Positions 58,871 to 64,000 of a stretch of 64,000 nucleotides of DNA are shown piece after piece. This DNA comes from Marinobacter sp. (lineage in GTDB: Bacteria; Pseudomonadota; Gammaproteobacteria; Pseudomonadales; Oleiphilaceae), in NCBI GenBank assembly GCA_018402255.1, contig JAGYIS010000009.1, forward strand, positions 62,001-126,000, in the 5' to 3' direction. The translations under genes were made by a program, and so were the position numbers. Each line of letters opens with the position of its first letter. The first letter of the stretch is position 1. The notes below the pieces were generated by a model. The model did not search any database. It saw only the letters and a program-made list of their open reading frames with translations, and had not been told where the DNA came from.

Positions 58871-59994
58871 CAGACTGTGCACCATTCTGGCCAGCTGCTC
58901 AGCAGCCTGTTCCAGATTCTTTTCAGCCCGGTTGTATGCTTCCTGCAGAGACATGGGCTCCGGGGTTATCGAGAAGGCTGCTGACAGCCCGAGCTTATGC
59001 AGTTCGTCCAGATCATCGCCCAGTTTACCGGCCAGGCCAATCACCGGCACACCGTGCTTGCGGGCCAGGCTGGCAACGCCAGCGGGCGTTTTGCCATAGG
59101 CACTCTGGGCATCAATGGCGCCTTCGGCGGTAATCACCAGGTCAGCCTGTTGCACATGACTTTCCAGTTCGACTGTTTCCATAACCAGTTCAATGCCCGG
59201 GCGCAACTCTGCACCGAGTATACCGGCGACCATTCCGCCAATTCCCCCGGCGGCGCCGCTGCCCGCGAAACTCGCCATATCCATTCCCTGTTGCTCAACC
59301 TGTTGCGCAAAATGCCGGAGATTGCTGTCCAGTTGAACTACCTGGCGAGCATCGGCGCCCTTTGCGGTCCAAACACCGCGGCTGCGCCGTTGGGACCGAG
59401 CAGCGGGTTGTTGACATCGCAGGCGACCACAAGGCGGATACCAGACAACCGTTCGATGGCGGGTGTCAGATCCAGGCTGGCAAGTTTTGCCAAGCCGGCG
59501 CCGCCACGGGGAATATCATCGCCTTCGCTATCCAGAAGTCGGGCACCCAGTGCCTGAAGAATCCCGGCGCCACCGTCCGTGGTCGCGCTGCCACCAAGGC
59601 CCATGATCAGCGTGGTCGGCCGATGGGCCAGTGCCGCAAGCATGAGCTCACCGGTTCCGTAGCTTGAGGCTTCCAGAGCACTGCGGCTAGCAGACGGAAC
59701 ACAATGAAGTCCGCTGCCTTCGGCCACTTCGACGATGGCAATGTCACCGCCGTTGACCAGACCGAAGTGAGCGGTGACTGGTTCGCCCATTGGCCCGGTT
59801 ACCTCTTGACTGTGCAGCGTGCCCTGGCGGGCCTCGGTCAGGGCCAGAGTGGTGCCCTCGCCACCGTCCGCCAGTGGCACCTCCACAATCTGATCCTCTG
59901 GCGCCGCCCTGCGCCAACCCCGGGCGATAGCGCTGGCCACCTGCTCGGCAGCCAGGCATTCCTTGAACGAGTCCGGGGCGATAACTATACGCAT
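58844..59994 (-). pseudogene. Glycerate kinase (GarK/GlxK type), broken by one-base frameshift
   Basis: The intact protein would be about 383 residues. It starts MRIVIAPDSFKECLAAEQVA at 59994 and has the GGSATTDGGAGILQALGARLL and DVNNPLLGPNGAAAVFGPQ motifs. It then breaks at the AAA (TTT on the plus strand, 59361-59363): one extra A gives PQKGADARQVVQLDSN, joining to the second part (58844-59284: GSGAAGGIGGMVAG). It phosphorylates glycerate with ATP. The GntP permease gene ends one base upstream, and CdaR lies beyond, so the three form a glycerate use cluster. Its end overlaps the end of the Crp/Fnr gene by 27 bases. Confidence 0.88.
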
Positions 59995-59995
59995 A

Positions 59996-61339
59996 TTACA
60001 AAGCCACCAGAGAGGTCAGCCAGACGGCGGTAATGGTTACCAGGCCCATGATGAGGGTGGCGGTGGTGTGTGACTTGTAGGCGGTGGCCACGTTCATCTT
60101 GCTGAATTGTGATACCACCCAGAAGTAACTGTCGTTGGCATGGGATACCGTCATGGCACCGGCACCAACGGCCATCACAGTGAGCACCCGGCCCATATCA
60201 GAGTCCAGTCCCAGCTGTGGCAGCAGCGGTGCGACCAGCGCCGAGGCCGTGACCAGAGCAACTGTCGACGAACCCTGGGCAGATTTCAGAGCGGCCGCCA
60301 CGATGAACGGCATGATCACGCCAAGGCCGAGGGTAGACAGGGTGTCGCCCAGATACTCACCAAGCGGAGTTGCGGCCAGTACGGCGCCGAAGGCACCACC
60401 GGCACCGGTGATCAGGATGATCGGCGCGGCCACTTCCAGCCCCTTGCTGGTATGACGGCCGAATTCTTCCAGCTTGCCGTTGCCTTGCAGCAGAGTCAGT
60501 GCAAAGCCAAGACCAATCAGCAGTGCGTTCAACGGTTTGCCGAGGAAGTTCAGGATGTCGTACACCAGGCCGTCACCCAGGGGCGCGGTAGGGTAGCTGG
60601 CGACAGAGCCCAGGCAAATCAGAAGAATCGGGATGAAAATGGGAGCAAAGGCTTTGCCGGCGGAGGGCAGTTCACCGTAGTGCTGTTTGGCCTCCTCGAA
60701 GGCTTCCTCGGCTTGCTCCAGCTCAGTGCTGGTCATATTCTTGCACCGGGAGGCCCAGAACAGACCCGCCATGGCGGCAATGATCGCGAACACCAGGCCA
60801 ACACCAATCACCAGCCCCAGGTTGTTTTCGAGCCCGAGATTACCTGCGGCGGCAATAGGGCCAGGCGTTGGTGGTACCAGTGTGTGGGTAGCAAAGAGGC
60901 CGGTAGACAGGGCTACTGTCATTGAAACCGGCGACACGCTCAGGGAGCGGGCCATGGAGCGTTTAAGGCTATTGAGGATGACGTAGCCGGAGTCGCAGAA
61001 AACCGGGATAGACACGATAAACCCGACCAGCGACATGGTCAGTGTCGGGAATTTCTGGCCCAGCAGTTTGATGATCGATTCCGCCATCACGATGGCCGCG
61101 CCGGTGCGCTCAAGGATGACCCCGATAATGGTGCCCAGCACAATCACCAGGCCGATGTAGCCGAGAATATTACCAAAACCGGCACGTATGGTTGTCTCGA
61201 TGTCCTCAAGAGGCAGTCCAAACGCAAAGGCGGCCAGAAACGACGCCAGCAGCAGGGTAATAAAAGGGTTCAATTTCAGTCGGCTGGTGGCAAACACGAT
61301 AAAAATAATGATGGCGACCAGAATCAGCACCAGATGCAT
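59996..61339 (-). CDS. GntP-family organic acid permease
   Basis: The protein has 447 residues from the ATG at 61339, which has a GGAG ribosome site. Twelve or so membrane helices are seen, with the family's glycine-rich motifs: GTIIGVILERTGAA near residue 73, HTLVPPTPGPIAAA near 155 and MAVGAGAMTVSHANDSYFWVV near 395. GntP permeases import gluconate, glycerate or related acids with protons. Being one base from glycerate kinase, glycerate is the best guess for the substrate. Confidence 0.9.
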   Translation of the reverse strand: MHLVLILVAIIIFIVFATSRLKLNPFITLLLASFLAAFAFGLPLEDIETTIRAGFGNILGYIGLVIVLGTIIGVILERTGAAIVMAESIIKLLGQKFPTLTMSLVGFIVSIPVFCDSGYVILNSLKRSMARSLSVSPVSMTVALSTGLFATHTLVPPTPGPIAAAGNLGLENNLGLVIGVGLVFAIIAAMAGLFWASRCKNMTSTELEQAEEAFEEAKQHYGELPSAGKAFAPIFIPILLICLGSVASYPTAPLGDGLVYDILNFLGKPLNALLIGLGFALTLLQGNGKLEEFGRHTSKGLEVAAPIILITGAGGAFGAVLAATPLGEYLGDTLSTLGLGVIMPFIVAAALKSAQGSSTVALVTASALVAPLLPQLGLDSDMGRVLTVMAVGAGAMTVSHANDSYFWVVSQFSKMNVATAYKSHTTATLIMGLVTITAVWLTSLVAL

Positions 61340-61492
61340 TGGCAATCTCCAGAAAAGACCTGTTGTTATCCGACTCTTTTGGTCGGTTTGGTGATGCTAA
61401 GTGTAAGAGCTGATCGGCAATTGTTCGCTATGCAAATGTCTAAATATGCACTTTTTTTGTGCGCTATTGTTGTTCGATTGCATAAATTGCAG

Positions 61493-62584
61493 TCATGAGT
61501 TTTCCAGCGCCAGGTAAAGAAACAACAAATCTTCCAGCCGAAACGGCGACCAGCCGGTCAGGGTTTCAATGCCTTTTAACCGATAGCGAACAGAGTTTCG
61601 GTGCAGGTGGAGCTGGCTGGCACAACGTTGTACATCACCATCTGCCTCTATGTAGGCTCGGAGCGTTTTGAGGTATTGCTCGCGGCGTGGGTGCGACAGC
61701 AGCGGGCCAAGGGCTTTGCTTAACTGGGCCTGTTGCCAGTTCGGATTCAGGCTCTGCCAGAGCGCTGCCAGAGGGAAATCCGAGTAGATGAATTGGCCGC
61801 CAGCCGGCTCGCGCTGTATGCCGGCCTTGAGGGTAGCGGCGGCGGATTCATAACAGGCCTTGAGGTTGCTGTGGAACGCTGAGCCTGAAGCCGCCGACAC
61901 TGACGTTCGGATTGTCGGGGGGATGCGTGCCAGCGCCGCGTTGATAGCGTCCGGTGCCGGGCGCGCGCTCAAAAAGAAGGCAATCTCGCGATGTCGGGTC
62001 AGCAAAACCAGGGCATCGGGTTCGGTGCGTTCGAGCTCCCGGGAAAGTGTTGTCATGTCGGGCGGCCAGCGAGAGGCTGTTTTGTGCGCTGACACTACAA
62101 CGGCAATTCTTGGTGTGTCCAGGTTGAGTCCGAGTTGTTGTGCCCAGTCCTTCGGCACTATCTCGCCGTCCAGGATGGCTTGCAGGGTGTTCTCTATCTG
62201 GTCCCGGCGGTGGCGGGTGACTTCAATCAGTGCCGCCTGTTCAAGAATCAATTCTGCGGTTACGCGCAACAGATCGGCAAACGGCAGCACTTTGTCTGGT
62301 GCGCCGGATATACCGACAACCGCCACCACCGTTCCGGAGATCACGACCGGCAGGTTGACCCCCGCCCGCACACCGGGATATCGGCGCGCCTCTGCCTCAT
62401 CGACCACCAGGGGATTACCACTCTGGGCGACGCTTTTTGCACCCTGATGAATTTCTCCAACCCGGTGCGAATCTCCAGAGGCGATGATAACGCCTTCTGG
62501 TGTCATGACATTGACCGAGTGCCCGATGACCGGCATCGCCCGGTCGACGATTCGCTGCGCCGTGGCCTGATCAAGGGTGTGCAT
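61493..62584 (-). CDS. CdaR family transcriptional regulator (sugar-diacid regulator type)
   Basis: The protein has 363 residues. The N-terminal diacid-recognition domain starts MHTLDQATAQRIVDRAMPVIG. The C-terminal PucR/CdaR helix-turn-helix has YLKTLRAYIEADGDVQRCASQLHLHRNSVRYRLKGIETLTG. In E. coli CdaR activates the glucarate, galactarate and glycerate genes. The adjacent GntP and glycerate kinase genes make this the likely activator of the cluster. A GAGGACG ribosome site precedes the ATG. Confidence 0.92.
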   Translation of the reverse strand: MHTLDQATAQRIVDRAMPVIGHSVNVMTPEGVIIASGDSHRVGEIHQGAKSVAQSGNPLVVDEAEARRYPGVRAGVNLPVVISGTVVAVVGISGAPDKVLPFADLLRVTAELILEQAALIEVTRHRRDQIENTLQAILDGEIVPKDWAQQLGLNLDTPRIAVVVSAHKTASRWPPDMTTLSRELERTEPDALVLLTRHREIAFFLSARPAPDAINAALARIPPTIRTSVSAASGSAFHSNLKACYESAAATLKAGIQREPAGGQFIYSDFPLAALWQSLNPNWQQAQLSKALGPLLSHPRREQYLKTLRAYIEADGDVQRCASQLHLHRNSVRYRLKGIETLTGWSPFRLEDLLFLYLALENS

Positions 62585-62593
62585 GGTTCGTCC

Positions 62594-63046
62594 TCACAGG
62601 CCGCGGTCTTTGACACTTTCCATAACCACAAACGTGCTGGTTTGCAGTACATGGGGCAGGCTGGAAATCTGCTCACCCAACACTTGCCGGTATTCGGCCA
62701 TGTTCTTGGTGCGGATCTTCAGCAGGTAATCGAAGTTGGCCGCCATCATATGGCACTGCTCAACCGCCGATATCTGCCGTACCGCATCGTTAAAGGCTGC
62801 CAGGGCCTTGCTGCTGGTGTCATTCAGGGTAACTTGCGCGAAGGCAACGTGTGAAAGGCCCAGCTTGGTCTGGTTAACCATGGCACTGTAGCCGGTGATG
62901 TAGTTCTGTTCCTCCAGTCTTCGCATGCGTGTCTGACAGGGCGTCTTGGACAACCCGACTCTGGAGGCAAGGTCTGTCACGGTTATCCGGCCATTTTTTT
63001 GTAACTCCCGGATGATCGAAAGGTCAATTCTGTCCAGATCCGCCAT
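62594..63046 (-). CDS. Lrp/AsnC family regulator (PutR-like)
   Basis: The protein has 150 residues. The Lrp helix-turn-helix lies at 5-55 (DLSIIRELQKNGRITVTDLASRVGLSKTPCQTRMRRLEE). The C-terminal RAM domain has the VAFAQVTL and FDYLLKIRTKNMAEYRQVLGEQISSLP segments. In Agrobacterium, Rhodobacter and some pseudomonads an Lrp-type PutR activates putA in response to proline. It is divergent from putA across about 200 bases, so a PutR role is strong inference. Confidence 0.9.
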   Translation of the reverse strand: MADLDRIDLSIIRELQKNGRITVTDLASRVGLSKTPCQTRMRRLEEQNYITGYSAMVNQTKLGLSHVAFAQVTLNDTSSKALAAFNDAVRQISAVEQCHMMAANFDYLLKIRTKNMAEYRQVLGEQISSLPHVLQTSTFVVMESVKDRGL

Positions 63047-63137
63047 GACTGCTATCCTTTGTGATAGGCGATTAGTTTTTTCATTAAAAGGTGATAATCC
63101 CCAATGTTAGTGAATTTGTGGGCGAATAGGTATTTAT

Positions 63138-63150
63138 AATTGGTCCAATT
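63138..63150. promoter_or_regulatory. Palindrome in the putR-putA gap
   Basis: A perfect 13-base palindrome AATTGGTCCAATT around a central T lies in the AT-rich divergent region, about 100 bases from both starts. It could be a binding site for the Lrp-type regulator. Only the symmetry is seen. Confidence 0.35.
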
Positions 63151-63248
63151 AGGGGAAAAAGTAAACCGTAACGAGGCGGAACGGGTAAATAGACTTCAGG
63201 GGCTTCGTTAAAATGCGGTAAGCGAAAAATAATCAGGAGGGTACACCC

Positions 63249-64000
63249 ATGAGTCCACAGCAATCCGTGATGCCAGAGCTCGGTTCTATCCGCAAGGCGA
63301 TTCGGGACAACTACCTGGCAGACGAAGTTGAAGTCATTCACCGGTTGATTGCTGAGGCCCAGCTTTCTGATGCCGAGCGGAGTGCGATCTCCGCCCGGGC
63401 GGCCGACCTTGTTCGTGATGTGCGCAACGGTGCGCGCCCCACAATTATGGAAAAGTTTCTGGCTGAGTACGGCCTGACTACTAAAGAAGGTGTGGCATTG
63501 ATGTGCCTGGCGGAGGCCCTGCTGCGGGTGCCCGACAACCTGACCATTCACGATCTGATAGAAGACAAGATCACCTCCGGCAACTGGGGTGCCCACGTGG
63601 GCAAAGCCAAGTCGGGCATGATCAACTCAGCGACTCTGGCCCTGCTGATGACCAGCAATCTGTTGAAAGATTCAGAGCGTCAGAGCGTGGGCGATACTTT
63701 GCGCAAGCTGGTGAAGCGCATGGGCGAGCCTGTGGTGCGCACCGTTGCCGGGCAGGCCATGAAAGAGATGGGCCGACAGTTTGTGTTGGGCCGTGACATC
63801 GAGGAGGCCCAGGAGCGCGGTAAAGCTCAGGAAGAACGAGGCTACACCTATTCCTACGACATGCTGGGTGAGGCTGCCCGCACCGACGCCGATGCCGAGC
63901 GTTATTTCAAATCATACGCCGATGCGATCGCCAGCATCAGCAAACGCTGCGAAGGCGACGTTCGCACCAACCCGGGGATTTCCGTCAAGCTGTCTGCCTT
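63249..64000 (+). CDS. putA: Proline dehydrogenase/1-pyrroline-5-carboxylate dehydrogenase PutA (partial)
   Basis: The gene runs off the right edge; 250 residues are visible. It starts MSPQQSVMPELGSIRKAIRD after an AGGAGGG ribosome site. The visible part is the arm and start of the proline dehydrogenase barrel: NWGAHVGKAKSGMINSATLALLMT, FVLGRDIEEAQ, GYTYSYDMLGEAARTDADAE and GISVKLSA. The N-terminus has no ribbon-helix-helix DNA-binding domain, so this PutA is the non-regulatory (type with a separate PutR) form. It oxidises proline to glutamate at the membrane. Confidence 0.94.
   Translation, partial: MSPQQSVMPELGSIRKAIRDNYLADEVEVIHRLIAEAQLSDAERSAISARAADLVRDVRNGARPTIMEKFLAEYGLTTKEGVALMCLAEALLRVPDNLTIHDLIEDKITSGNWGAHVGKAKSGMINSATLALLMTSNLLKDSERQSVGDTLRKLVKRMGEPVVRTVAGQAMKEMGRQFVLGRDIEEAQERGKAQEERGYTYSYDMLGEAARTDADAERYFKSYADAIASISKRCEGDVRTNPGISVKLSA

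Overview
The window is about 64 kb of gammaproteobacterial chromosome, densely coded on both strands, with no intergenic gap over 300 bases. The gene content points to Marinobacter or a close marine relative. This is an inference from the fdxA-mutS-pncC-recA block, the thrS-infC-rpmI-rplT-pheST-ihfA-merR block, the DUF1329/YCF48/RND cluster and the fatty-acid and two-component genes; I could not run a taxonomic search. I see no prophage, insertion sequence, CRISPR array or rRNA. The only RNA gene found is a tRNA-Asp.

Layout. 1-6.1 kb: MgtC-family membrane protein (cut by the left edge), universal stress protein, phospholipase D lipoprotein, FAD oxidoreductase, PhzF protein, small orphan. 6.3-13.1 kb: MocR regulator, FixL/FixJ-type two-component pair, acyl-CoA synthetase, NCS2-like permease. 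13.3-16.4 kb: predicted metal-dependent hydrolase, DegV lipid-binding protein, unknown protein. 16.5-22.5 kb: ferredoxin, mutS, pncC, recA with an SOS box, a long inverted repeat, flavodoxin-like and PilZ proteins. 22.6-33.1 kb: LonB-like protease, a second FixJ-type regulator and hybrid kinase, MaoC hydratase, two AraC regulators, tRNA-Asp, FadH. 33.2-41.2 kb: coiled-coil protein, NAD kinase, phosphoesterase, rhomboid protease, then a Fur-box-preceded yeaC/DUF2797/pepN set. 41.3-50.3 kb: DUF1329, YCF48 and RND exporter genes, then a TAXI-TRAP transporter. 50.4-57.9 kb: translation genes. 58-64 kb: DUF2892 protein, Crp/Fnr regulator, glycerate cluster (glycerate kinase, GntP permease, CdaR regulator), PutR-like regulator and the start of putA.

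Two results stand out. First, the thrS leader can fold into two hairpins whose loops look like tRNA-Thr anticodon loops (GGU and UGU). This is the layout of the E. coli thrS translational operator and predicts feedback control by threonyl-tRNA synthetase. Second, six otherwise good genes (lon-like, fadH, pepN, TAXI receptor, crp/fnr, glycerate kinase) are each broken by one base in or beside a short homopolymer. In every case restoring one base recreates a full-length family protein, so sequencing or assembly error is the leading explanation. A seventh case may be pncC, whose reading frame runs unusually far, through the recA promoter.

How the genes fit together: fatty-acid and acyl-CoA handling (AMP-ligase, MaoC, FadH, AraC regulators), organic-acid uptake (TRAP, GntP with glycerate kinase), proline catabolism, DNA repair (mutS, recA) and core translation. 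The regulators are mostly local and divergent from their likely targets (MocR, AraC, PutR).
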